19,191 nt of DNA from an uncultured Erysipelotrichaceae bacterium (lineage in GTDB: Bacteria > Bacillota_I > Bacilli_A > RF39 > UBA660), in contig CADBMO010000028.1 in assembly GCA_902795755.1 (NCBI GenBank), positions 1 through 19,191 of the forward strand, written 5' to 3'. A program made the translations under genes and the position numbers. This document shows positions 1 to 7,840 of the stretch, in pieces. How positions within the stretch are numbered: the first letter of the stretch is position 1; every line of letters starts with the position of its first letter. The notes under the pieces were generated by a model, which worked only from the letters and a program-made list of their open reading frames with translations, ran no database searches and was not told the origin of the DNA.

Positions 1-85
1 AATACACCTCCTTTCGGAAATGTATTTTAACATATTTTTTTGAACTGACTTTTTTTATGATGTCTACTTTATGGGGTGCAGTTCA
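1..85 (-). mobile_element. Left end of an IS3-like insertion sequence, truncated by the window edge
   Basis: Read on the minus strand from position 85, the sequence begins TGAACTGCACCCC, followed by ATAAAGTAGACATC. This resembles the terminal inverted repeat of IS3-family (IS150-type) elements. A second copy of the outer motif, TGAACTG, lies inverted at 41-47. Further in is an AT-rich leader, then a consensus ribosome binding site AAAGGAGGTG at 14-5, only four bases before the window ends. A leftward gene, presumably the transposase orfA, should therefore start just outside the window. No transposase coding sequence is visible, so family assignment rests on the terminal repeat only. The element would sit 24 bp beyond the metG stop codon. 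Confidence 0.5.
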
Positions 86-109
86 TAAAACTAGCTTTTA
101 TAAATAATA

Positions 110-1765
110 CTATTTAGTTTTTGTTTTATCTAGATGACTATCTACATAATTATTTTTTTTTTCTTCTATTCTCGTAAATAATAACTCTGGTTTATCTATT
201 TTAATATCACCATTTATTTCTAATTCACCCCAAATGTTTTTGTCAATGTGTAACATATTATTAATCTTAGTAGCTGTCTTTGGCATATATGGTGCAATTA
301 AATTTGCGATATTTGCAATCATATAAACACATGTATACGTAATATCATTAAATTCATTAATATTATCTCTTACTTTAATCCAAGGTTGAGATTCATCGTA
401 ATATTTATTTGCAGCGCTTATATATTCTAAAAGTATAGTTAATGATTGCCTAAACTCTGCCTTTTCTATTGCTTCACCCATTCTTTTATATGTATCATTA
501 GTTATTTTTTTAATATTTTCGTCAATTTTGCCTTCTTTTATAACCCCATCAAATTTTTTATACATAAATGATAAGTTTCTATTGACGAAATTACCTAATC
601 CACCAACTAAAAATTTATTATGCATCTGAGTAATAGTATCTATCGAACAATTTGTATCGCTTTTTTCAGGCCCATTATACATAAAATAGAATCTTAACGT
701 ATCACTGTCAAACATTTCTAGTAGCTCGTTAGCAGTAATTAAATTGCCTTTACTTTTTGACATTTTTTCATTATTAAGATTAACATATGCACTTGAAACA
801 ATATAATCTGGTAATCTATAATTCATTTTAAAACCAGATAATATTGCAGGGAAAATTGTTGTGTGAAATGGTATATTATCCTTACCATGAACATAGTATG
901 TTTTTAAATTTGAATTATTGTTTGATAGGAATTCATCAAAATTAATACCTTTTTGTTCTGCTACTTCCATCGCAACAGATAAATAACCAAGCACTGCCTC
1001 TATCCAAACGTAAATTCTCTTATCATCATATCCTTCAACTGGGACAGGAACACCCCAATCAAGTTGCCTAGTAGCTGCCCTATCTACAAGTCCCATATCA
1101 ATATATTTTTGAGCCTCCCCAAGAGCATTTTTTCTCCAGGTATTCTTATTATCATTAATTAGCTTTTGCAATATTTCTTGAAACTTTGGCAGTGAAAAAT
1201 ATAAGTGCTTATTTAATTTCATTGTTGTTGGGTTACCACATGTTTTGCAATGCTTATCAAGAACTTCATCACTATTTAAAGCTGTTAAACAATTATCACA
1301 TTGATCACCTGTTGCAACACCACCACAATGAGGACATACCCCAACTATTTCTCTATCTGATAAAAAAGTATTACAATTTTCACAAAAATCTTGCTCAACC
1401 TCTTTTTCGTATATATAACCATTTTCAACAAGTTTTAAGAAATATTTTTGAACAACATTTTTATGGTGATCACTCATTGTACTTGAATACTTATCATATG
1501 AAAAATCAAGATTCTTAAATGTTTTTACAAATTCCTCATGATAATGAGTTGCAATTTTTTCTGGACTAATCCCTTCCTTTTTTGCTCTTTCAGTAATTGG
1601 TGTACCATGACAATCAGATCCTGATACATACATAACATTATCACCATGTTCTCTATAATATCTAGCAAGTATATCACCAGGTAATAATGCTGCTAAATGT
1701 CCAACGTGTAAATAATAATTTGCATAAGGCCATGCTCCTCCTATAAAAATATCTCTTTTGGTCAT
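110..1765 (-). CDS. metG: Methionyl-tRNA synthetase
   Basis: This cytoplasmic class I aminoacyl-tRNA synthetase charges tRNA-Met with methionine using ATP. The HIGH-type signature is HVGH at residues 20-23 and KMSKS is at 334-338, with WIEA of the active-site region at 254-257. The connective peptide carries four CxxC knuckles (C128/C131, C144/C147, C156/C159, C173/C176), the two-zinc arrangement of the MetG1 type. At 551 residues it ends after the anticodon-binding helical domain and lacks the C-terminal EMAP/Trbp111-like dimerisation domain of longer MetRS proteins. The start is supported by GGAGGTG six bases upstream. It lies 54 bp after the radical SAM gene but has its own promoter in that gap. 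No T-box or S-box leader fits in so short a region. Confidence 0.97.
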   Translation of the reverse strand: MTKRDIFIGGAWPYANYYLHVGHLAALLPGDILARYYREHGDNVMYVSGSDCHGTPITERAKKEGISPEKIATHYHEEFVKTFKNLDFSYDKYSSTMSDHHKNVVQKYFLKLVENGYIYEKEVEQDFCENCNTFLSDREIVGVCPHCGGVATGDQCDNCLTALNSDEVLDKHCKTCGNPTTMKLNKHLYFSLPKFQEILQKLINDNKNTWRKNALGEAQKYIDMGLVDRAATRQLDWGVPVPVEGYDDKRIYVWIEAVLGYLSVAMEVAEQKGINFDEFLSNNNSNLKTYYVHGKDNIPFHTTIFPAILSGFKMNYRLPDYIVSSAYVNLNNEKMSKSKGNLITANELLEMFDSDTLRFYFMYNGPEKSDTNCSIDTITQMHNKFLVGGLGNFVNRNLSFMYKKFDGVIKEGKIDENIKKITNDTYKRMGEAIEKAEFRQSLTILLEYISAANKYYDESQPWIKVRDNINEFNDITYTCVYMIANIANLIAPYMPKTATKINNMLHIDKNIWGELEINGDIKIDKPELLFTRIEEKKNNYVDSHLDKTKTK

Positions 1766-1789
1766 AACGACACCTCCGTCTCAACATGT

Positions 1790-1818
1790 ATTATATCACA
1801 TTGTCTCTTTTATTTCAA
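1790..1818 (-). promoter_or_regulatory. metG promoter with extended -10
   Basis: On the minus strand there is TTGAAA (1818-1813), a 17-base spacer, and TATAAT (1795-1790) preceded by TGA, which gives an extended -10. The predicted transcript starts near 1783, leaving about 18 bases of leader containing the GGAGGTG site. It begins two bases after the stop of the upstream radical SAM gene, so metG expression can be independent of the upstream operon. Confidence 0.8.
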
Positions 1819-1819
1819 T

Positions 1820-2680
1820 CTATTTGTTACTCAACATCTTTAATTGACGCTTTAAAACATAGCATTCTTTTCTGTCGTGTTCAAAAGGTTTATCAATATA
1901 AACTCCTTCATCATTCCAATGACCTATACAATATTCATCATATTGTAACCCATTACAAGGAAAAACCCTATGATCAGGAGTTAATAAAACCCAATCCTTG
2001 CCTGCTGGACAAGTAAAGTTATTCTTATTTCCTTTATCATCACCAAATGCGCCATTTCTAGTTACATAAAATTCTTTTGGATCATATTTTTTTCTAACAT
2101 CATATAATATATCAAAAAATTCATATATTTCTTCTTGGTTTAAAAATACATCTCCGATATTGTTCTCTGCTTTACCTTCTTTTAGCATATTAATAAATTT
2201 TAACGATTTAACTCCTAAAGACTTAACATATTCAGCAATTTCTGGTAACAATTTATAATTATCTCTATCAATTGTACAGAGCACTCTCACTTCAAATCCG
2301 TTTGCTATTGTTTCCTTGATTAGTTTTGCGGTTTCTTCTAAACCAATTTTTGATATTTGTTCTTGAATTCCGTAGTGTAATGACATTGTTATTCTATTTA
2401 TATTATTCTTTTTAAGTACTTCCATTTTTTCTGGTGTTAGAAGCATACCGTTAGTATATATAAAGTTTTGATTGTACTTGTTGCATAACTCTAAATATTT
2501 ATTATTCATTAACAATTCTGTTCCATTTAGTATTACACGATAATCTTTAGAATAATTATCCATCATAGTATCTAATTCATCAAAGTTTATGTGCCCTTTA
2601 TAATGAATAAAACAATGTTCACAATTATTAGGACACTCTGACATTGCCATTATTTGTACATATTTCCCTTCATATTTCAT
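1820..2680 (-). CDS. Radical SAM protein with SPASM/twitch-like C-terminal cysteines
   Basis: This is a 286-residue radical S-adenosylmethionine enzyme of unknown substrate. The cluster motif CxxxCxxC is C16-C20-C23. The second motif, normally GGEP-like, reads NGTE at 52-55. Four further cysteines (C224, C242, C251, C273), in a context CPAG...PCNG, resemble a SPASM or twitch domain holding an auxiliary iron-sulfur cluster. Such enzymes modify peptides, proteins or small molecules. An upstream ATG at 2713 would give 297 residues, but it has no ribosome binding site. ATG 2680 has GGAAGGA ten bases upstream and lies one base after the stop of the preceding gene, so I prefer it. It is the last gene of the five-gene cassette. 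Confidence 0.85.
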   Translation of the reverse strand: MKYEGKYVQIMAMSECPNNCEHCFIHYKGHINFDELDTMMDNYSKDYRVILNGTELLMNNKYLELCNKYNQNFIYTNGMLLTPEKMEVLKKNNINRITMSLHYGIQEQISKIGLEETAKLIKETIANGFEVRVLCTIDRDNYKLLPEIAEYVKSLGVKSLKFINMLKEGKAENNIGDVFLNQEEIYEFFDILYDVRKKYDPKEFYVTRNGAFGDDKGNKNNFTCPAGKDWVLLTPDHRVFPCNGLQYDEYCIGHWNDEGVYIDKPFEHDRKECYVLKRQLKMLSNK

Positions 2681-2681
2681 T

Positions 2682-3938
2682 TTATTTGCTTCCTTCCTTT
2701 TTGAATTCATCACGTAAAGTGGTGTATATTATACTATTTCTATTTAATTTTAGCAAGTTTTCAATTATTCTCATTCTAAAATTGATAGTTTCTTTGCTTA
2801 CTTCTGGTAAACCATATGATTTTGTTCCTTTTCGTTTTGAATACGGAGATACTGTCACATAATCAAAGGACATTTGCTGTAATGCATCTATTGTTTGCAA
2901 TACATCTTCATCTGTTTCTGTTGGGAATCCAACAATTATTTGTGTATGCACAAATACTGGGTATTTATTTTTTCTTATATCTTTCATACATACAATAAAT
3001 TTAGTTATGTCCGGATTTCTATTCATCAATTTTAAAATTCTTCCGCTACCAGATTGTAACGCAGAACAAAAATAATATATGTTGCCACTTGCTAGCAAAG
3101 GTTTTAATCTTTCATAATACCTTACTAATATATCCGGTTGTATATAGCGTATACCTATCTTATATTTTTTATCAATTTTTAAAATATCTTCAATTAAATC
3201 AACAATATTTTTACCATTTTCATTCCATGCACCTATTTCATCACCCATAAGCATTATTCTATTATATCCTTGCTTTTTTGCAACTTTAGCCTGCAGTAAT
3301 ATGAATTCTTCATCAACACTCCTAAACTTACCAATTGCTTTTTTTGTTATACAATAACTACAATTTCCTGTACAACCATACGATACTCTAATTTCAAATA
3401 AGTCTTTTTCCTTCCATAAGTGTCTACCTCTAGTTGAATATCTAAACTGTTCTATGCATTTTTCACTCTTATATTTTTTGCCAATCTCTGTTATAAAATC
3501 CAAATCATCAATCTCTTCCTTGGTTACCACTATTTCAGGATCACCAAAGGAATGATGCCTTTTTGGATTAATGTTATAAAAAACTTCATCAAGTTTTACT
3601 TTAGTAAAAAAGTAGTCATTTAATTTTTCCATGTTTTCATTGTCAATTTGTATTATGTTTTTTGAGATACTACTGATTCTATTATTTGAAATCACAGGTA
3701 TACATCCAGTAACTATGACTTTTGCATGATCTTTATTTTCGTTATATAAACGTTTTATCGATTCAATAGCATAGTTCTCATTACTATCAATAACTCCACA
3801 CCCTGTAAATATTATATAATTTGCATCTTTTGGATCATTTACTTCTTCAAATCCGTTTAATTCAATATATTTTGAAATTTTATATGTTTCATGACGCAAA
3901 ACAGCACATCCATTTGATTCTATATATACTTTTTTCAT
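2682..3938 (-). CDS. MiaB-like radical SAM methylthiotransferase-family protein lacking TRAM
   Basis: This 418-residue protein has the methylthiotransferase architecture. The N-terminal domain has the three conserved cysteines in SNGC11, TGC47 and TGC79. The radical SAM domain has CxxxCxxC as C189-C193-C196, followed by IVGFPTET typical of the family. Known members (MiaB, RimO, MtaB) insert a methylthio group into tRNA or ribosomal protein S12. Here the chain ends soon after the radical SAM barrel, where the RNA-binding TRAM domain would normally follow, so a tRNA substrate is doubtful. About 110 residues separate the third and fourth cysteines, with a charged stretch near 126-180. Its ATG overlaps the stop of the aminotransferase gene (ATGA) and AGGAGAG lies upstream. 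The neighbours suggest a biosynthetic rather than housekeeping role; this is inference. Confidence 0.85.
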   Translation of the reverse strand: MKKVYIESNGCAVLRHETYKISKYIELNGFEEVNDPKDANYIIFTGCGVIDSNENYAIESIKRLYNENKDHAKVIVTGCIPVISNNRISSISKNIIQIDNENMEKLNDYFFTKVKLDEVFYNINPKRHHSFGDPEIVVTKEEIDDLDFITEIGKKYKSEKCIEQFRYSTRGRHLWKEKDLFEIRVSYGCTGNCSYCITKKAIGKFRSVDEEFILLQAKVAKKQGYNRIMLMGDEIGAWNENGKNIVDLIEDILKIDKKYKIGIRYIQPDILVRYYERLKPLLASGNIYYFCSALQSGSGRILKLMNRNPDITKFIVCMKDIRKNKYPVFVHTQIIVGFPTETDEDVLQTIDALQQMSFDYVTVSPYSKRKGTKSYGLPEVSKETINFRMRIIENLLKLNRNSIIYTTLRDEFKKEGSK

Positions 3939-4942
3939 ATTTCTCTCCTATATTTTTTTATTGTTTTTATTAATGTTTTATATTGTTTCTTTTTACCAGC
4001 ACCCACTTTAATATAATTATTGTTAACATTATAATACTTATTCGTAGCAGATATTTTAACTCCGTTTTTTAATAAATAATCAATAAAACTATAATAGTCT
4101 ATTTTCTCACTTATTTCCATTAACAAAAAAGCACTATTTTTATAAATAATCTTTTTTACCACAGTTTTATCAACTTTTTCAGCGAGATAAATAAAATTCT
4201 TGTTTATTTTTTGTTTGCAGCTATCTAGTTTTCTTGATTCGAAAACACAGTTTAAATACTTCATAATATATATCTGAGCTAGAGCATTTATTGAATATGG
4301 GATTTGAATATCAAGAACATTATCTTTTATACTTTTATGAACTATTAACAAACCCGCTCTAAGCCCAGCAATACCAAATATTTTTGACAACGAGATAATA
4401 ACACTTAGATTTTCACAATGATTTACGTATTTAGCAATCGTCATGTCTTTATAGTTCTTACTAAAGCACAAAACCGTTTCATCTACTATAAATTTACAAT
4501 TTTTGTTGTTTTTAATAATCGATACTAACTTGTTTGGTGGAATATAATTTAAAGTTGGATTATTATGATTACACAAATATAATACATCAACTTTTTTTGC
4601 AAGTTTTTCGATATCAGAAATGTCATAATTATCATTAATCCCTATTTTTTTCTCTATAATATCATAATTATTAATTTCTGATATTTTTTTTATCCCCCAA
4701 AAAGTTGGATTAAACATTCCAATTTTTCTTTTACCATACGCCTTTAGCAACAAGTTCATCGCACATAACGTACCATTTGTCACAATAACATTAGTATCAT
4801 TTATACTTTTATCAATTTCTATTCCTGAAAACAATAAGTTTTTATCTGGATAATTGTGTATTCTTTTAATATTTTTCTTTAAATATCTAACTACTTTTTT
4901 TTGTGTGAAAAATGGATTTATATCTCTTGATAAGTCTATCAT
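3935..4942 (-). CDS. PLP-dependent aminotransferase, class I/II (HisC/CobD-like)
   Basis: This 335-residue fold-type I PLP enzyme most resembles histidinol-phosphate aminotransferase and threonine-phosphate decarboxylase. Visible landmarks are NYPD near residue 30, the TNGT turn at 55-58, NHNNPT at 125-130 (usually NPNNPTG), DE at 154-155 contacting the cofactor ring, and the Schiff-base lysine K187 in SLSK, followed by AGLRAG. The C-terminal motif that normally contains the substrate-carboxylate arginine reads YIKVGAG, with Lys where Arg is expected. The substrate may therefore lack a normal alpha-carboxylate or bind differently (inference). The gene is coupled by four-base ATGA overlaps to both neighbours and has its own GAGGTG site. 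Substrate and reaction (transamination or decarboxylation) cannot be assigned. Confidence 0.85.
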   Translation of the reverse strand: MIDLSRDINPFFTQKKVVRYLKKNIKRIHNYPDKNLLFSGIEIDKSINDTNVIVTNGTLCAMNLLLKAYGKRKIGMFNPTFWGIKKISEINNYDIIEKKIGINDNYDISDIEKLAKKVDVLYLCNHNNPTLNYIPPNKLVSIIKNNKNCKFIVDETVLCFSKNYKDMTIAKYVNHCENLSVIISLSKIFGIAGLRAGLLIVHKSIKDNVLDIQIPYSINALAQIYIMKYLNCVFESRKLDSCKQKINKNFIYLAEKVDKTVVKKIIYKNSAFLLMEISEKIDYYSFIDYLLKNGVKISATNKYYNVNNNYIKVGAGKKKQYKTLIKTIKKYRREI

Positions 4943-5565
4943 TTTAACACCTCATGGATCTTCTTTTTTAAATAGTCTTCTTTTTCTTGATATTTTTTCT
5001 TATATCCTAGATACATCTCACCCTCAGCATTAGTATATTTATTTTTATACATACATTCTAGTATTTCACTTTCGCAATTATTAGTGATACTATAATACCT
5101 TTTTATAACATCTATAATAATAGAAAAAGCTCTTTTTTCATATTTTGTAGTACTCGCCCCAATAGTTAGATGATCCGTAGTTAAAATATTTATTAATAAT
5201 CTTTGTTTCATTTCTTCAGATGATAAAAACTTTTCACTCTTTACAATGTCGTGTATTACTACTTTACCATTTTCATAAAAAGGTGGATTATTTAGTGCTT
5301 CATTCACCTCTGAAACAGTGTATATAAGTTTATTAGTATGTGGTATTTCTTCATCTATTGTTAAACCAAATTTTTTATGAAATTCTAATGTCTTAGATAT
5401 CATTCTTTGCTCCAATTCTTTATCTGTTTTTTCCAAAATTAAGCATACGTCTAAGTCACTACTACTTTCATTGTATATATTTGAACCATATATTATTATT
5501 GATTTAATATCTTCAGCAAAATTTTCCTTTATCATTTTTATATATTCATTACATATGTCATTCAT
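4939..5565 (-). CDS. Nucleotidyltransferase-domain protein
   Basis: This 208-residue protein has a Pol-beta/MNT-type nucleotidyltransferase fold. The signature G27-S28 is followed by D37-x-D39 (pattern GS...DLD) in a strand-rich context IIIYGSN. A possible third acidic residue is D71 in the segment TIDEE. The remainder is helical and could be a substrate-binding domain such as those of aminoglycoside nucleotidyltransferases, which transfer NMP to hydroxyl groups. It is not an isolated MNT/HEPN toxin-antitoxin pair, because no HEPN gene is adjacent. Its ATG overlaps the stop of the kinase-decarboxylase gene (TAATG), with AAAGGTG seven bases upstream. In this cassette it may adenylylate or otherwise activate a small molecule; this is inference and the substrate is unknown. 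Confidence 0.75.
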   Translation of the reverse strand: MNDICNEYIKMIKENFAEDIKSIIIYGSNIYNESSSDLDVCLILEKTDKELEQRMISKTLEFHKKFGLTIDEEIPHTNKLIYTVSEVNEALNNPPFYENGKVVIHDIVKSEKFLSSEEMKQRLLINILTTDHLTIGASTTKYEKRAFSIIIDVIKRYYSITNNCESEILECMYKNKYTNAEGEMYLGYKKKYQEKEDYLKKKIHEVLK

Positions 5566-7835
5566 TATTTAACACCTTTTTTAACCATCTTCCTAATATG
5601 ATTCAACATATTATCTAAATCTTTTTCAGTTATATTGTCATTACCAGACATATATCTTAACGGAATAACTATTGCATCTTTTTTAACGATTCCTTTATTA
5701 TCAGGAATTGTGAATTTATGTAAATAATACTTACCTTCTCTCATTAGTTCATTATATATAGATAAGTTTAAATTGTTTAATTCATCAATACTAACATTTT
5801 TAATATGATTTTTATCACCAACGTACATGAATACAACAGAATTAATATTTACATCATTTAAAACAACAAAATCTTCACTTTTTTCAAGCTTATTTTTTAA
5901 ACACTTAGCCATCTTGTATCTTCTTTCAATTAGTTTTCCATAGCCTTTAATTCCAAAACTTTTCATTGAAAACCAAAGTTTTAATGATACCCAACTCTTA
6001 GAACCTATAAATGGTGTTATTTGCCCATAAGCAAAGTCTTCTTGCATTATTAAATCTGAAGTTGATAGTATTAAATTCATATCATGTGGTTTTTTAACTA
6101 GCAAAGCACTTATGCAATATGGTATTGCAAGAACTTTATGGGGGTCTGTTGATATACTATCAAATAAATCAATTCCATCAATTAGTTTTCTTAATTTATT
6201 TGAAAAAGAAAGTGAGAATCCGTGACACGCATCAGCATGTAACCATGTGTTTTTATCAATACTTTTTACTAATTTATGTATCTCTTTTAAATTATCAATC
6301 GTCATTGTTCTGCTATCACCTACATAGGCTACAACACACATAACATCCCCTTTGTGTTTTTTTAAGGCTTGTTCTAATTTTTTTAAATCATATTTAAAAT
6401 CTTTGGTTTCAACTTCTATTATGTTATCGCCACATCCCATCCACATCGATGCACTTCTTATACTATAATGTCCTATACCTTTCGGGATAATAATCTTATA
6501 TTTTTGGGGATCTTTCACACCTGTTATCATTGTATTTTTATGATAGTTTTCTCTTGCTAACAACATTGCTGTAGCATTACTTCCAGTACCACCATAAGTA
6601 ATAATTCCACCAACATCTGATATATTATTTATTTTTTCAATTTTATACCCAACTAACTCTCTAAGCCATTTAATTACCGCAATTTCCATAAATGTTGCTA
6701 TTGGTGCACAAAATGATGAATTAATTAAATTTTGTTGCATAAAATCAGATATTATTGCTCCAGATATGCCTGATATTGAATTACCTGCATCTGGAAATCC
6801 AACAAACTTTTCATTTGAAAAATTTGTACAATATGGTAAAATGTAATTTTTAAATTCTTTTATTATCTTCTTAGGACCAACACCATCACTTGGAATTTGC
6901 ATTAAGCTATCAATTACATCTTTAGTAATATGTTTTTCGGTAACATTGTTTTCTAACTTAAAATCTAATCCTAAATTGATAGCTTCCTCAAAGCACTCCT
7001 TTGCAAAGTTTTTACTTTGTTTATTAATTATTTGATCCATTTCTTTATCCTCCTCTTTATTATATAATTCAACAATATATTTTTTTGTTTTTTCAAATTC
7101 TTTTTTTTCATTCCCCAAATCTAATTCTTTTTCAATCAATCTAAACCTTTTATTTATTACTTCTAAAGAATATTTTTTTCTTTGTTTATTTAATTCTTCT
7201 CTCAAAGCTGTTTTAATATTTTTATTATTTGAAACGTGTATTTGAACAGGTAAGGCCATCGTTTTACCCCTTTTGAAAATCTTAATTTTTTTAAAATAAT
7301 TCTTATTTAAAAAAAATACTACAGCCTTTTCAAAACTATTAATTGCTACTTTTAAGTAATCACATTTATTTAATCTTGCAAATTTATTTAAATCTTTCTT
7401 ATCAAGTATATATCTTTCATATGTTGATAAAATACACTCTATCTCATCAGTAACAAGTATATATAGATATATTTCATATTTCTTACTAATTATGTACTCA
7501 TTTATTATGTTATCAATATATTCAAAGGATCGTAAGGAACTTATATGAATAATATTTTTTTTATTTTCCAATGAATACATTAACATTTCTAGCTCAATTT
7601 TATTAGTTTTTTCTACTGTTTCTTCTACACTCTTCGCTCCTGGATAGTATTTACGATATAGATCGGGCTCTATTACTGAAAAATCATTTTTTGAAAAATC
7701 TTTTTTCGTCTTTTCAATAAGTAGTGATTTACCGGCACCTGGAAGACCACCTATAAATATTATTTTAGGAGATTTTGAATTACCTAATTTATCAACTTCA
7801 CTTTTTAGTTTTAAAATTATTTGTTCATCATTCAT
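5565..7835 (-). CDS. Fusion of zeta-toxin-like P-loop kinase and PLP-dependent group II decarboxylase
   Basis: This 756-residue protein has two enzyme domains. Residues about 1-192 form a P-loop kinase: Walker A GLPGAGKS at 30-37 and EPDLYRKYYPG near 56-66, similar to zeta-toxin/UDP-GlcNAc kinase folds. Residues about 193-265 are a charged, probably helical linker. From about 266 onward is a 491-residue group II PLP decarboxylase (glutamate, aromatic amino acid or MfnA-like): TYGGTGSNA at 413-421, HADACHG with D535 facing the cofactor nitrogen, and STDPHK with the PLP lysine K567. The track start is a GTG at 7844. ATG 7835 is better placed, because AAAGGTGA, which overlaps the rel stop, lies four bases upstream. 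Two further strong internal ribosome binding sites suggest shorter products. The amino-acid substrate cannot be read from sequence. Confidence 0.88.
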   Translation of the reverse strand: MNDEQIILKLKSEVDKLGNSKSPKIIFIGGLPGAGKSLLIEKTKKDFSKNDFSVIEPDLYRKYYPGAKSVEETVEKTNKIELEMLMYSLENKKNIIHISSLRSFEYIDNIINEYIISKKYEIYLYILVTDEIECILSTYERYILDKKDLNKFARLNKCDYLKVAINSFEKAVVFFLNKNYFKKIKIFKRGKTMALPVQIHVSNNKNIKTALREELNKQRKKYSLEVINKRFRLIEKELDLGNEKKEFEKTKKYIVELYNKEEDKEMDQIINKQSKNFAKECFEEAINLGLDFKLENNVTEKHITKDVIDSLMQIPSDGVGPKKIIKEFKNYILPYCTNFSNEKFVGFPDAGNSISGISGAIISDFMQQNLINSSFCAPIATFMEIAVIKWLRELVGYKIEKINNISDVGGIITYGGTGSNATAMLLARENYHKNTMITGVKDPQKYKIIIPKGIGHYSIRSASMWMGCGDNIIEVETKDFKYDLKKLEQALKKHKGDVMCVVAYVGDSRTMTIDNLKEIHKLVKSIDKNTWLHADACHGFSLSFSNKLRKLIDGIDLFDSISTDPHKVLAIPYCISALLVKKPHDMNLILSTSDLIMQEDFAYGQITPFIGSKSWVSLKLWFSMKSFGIKGYGKLIERRYKMAKCLKNKLEKSEDFVVLNDVNINSVVFMYVGDKNHIKNVSIDELNNLNLSIYNELMREGKYYLHKFTIPDNKGIVKKDAIVIPLRYMSGNDNITEKDLDNMLNHIRKMVKKGVK
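7040..7056 (-). promoter_or_regulatory. Internal ribosome binding site and ATG at the decarboxylase domain boundary
   Basis: Inside the fusion gene, GAGGAGGAT (7055-7047) precedes an in-frame ATG at 7040, with eight bases between GGAGG and ATG. The encoded product would be a 491-residue stand-alone decarboxylase, a normal length for the family. Glu-Glu here is spelled GAG GAG, whereas GAA is the usual choice in this AT-rich window, which fits selection for a ribosome site. It may mark an old gene boundary or a functional second start. Confidence 0.55.
7257..7274 (-). promoter_or_regulatory. Second internal ribosome binding site, end of the kinase domain
   Basis: AAAAGGGG (7274-7267) lies seven bases before an in-frame ATG at 7259 that begins MALPVQIHV, directly after the kinase domain. 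Initiation here would give the linker plus decarboxylase without the kinase. The site is weaker than the one at 7040 and could be chance. Confidence 0.4.
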
Positions 7836-7840
7836 CTTTA

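Noticed and set aside
1186..1518. 110-residue plus-strand ORF inside metG
   Set aside because: It lies antisense to a well-supported gene, has no ribosome site or recognisable motif, and its composition is that of a shadow frame.
1766..1819. T-box or SAM riboswitch for metG
   Set aside because: Only 54 bases separate the genes and they are filled by a promoter and ribosome site; there is no room for a riboswitch.
1820..3938. RiPP precursor peptide next to the radical SAM genes
   Set aside because: The genes overlap or abut and I found no short precursor-like ORF in the cassette; the 30-residue ORF at 9357-9449 is hydrophobic and far upstream.
4939..7835. Toxin-antitoxin system (MNT nucleotidyltransferase or zeta toxin)
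   Set aside because: No HEPN or epsilon-like partner is adjacent, the kinase is fused to a decarboxylase, and the neighbours are metabolic-type enzymes.
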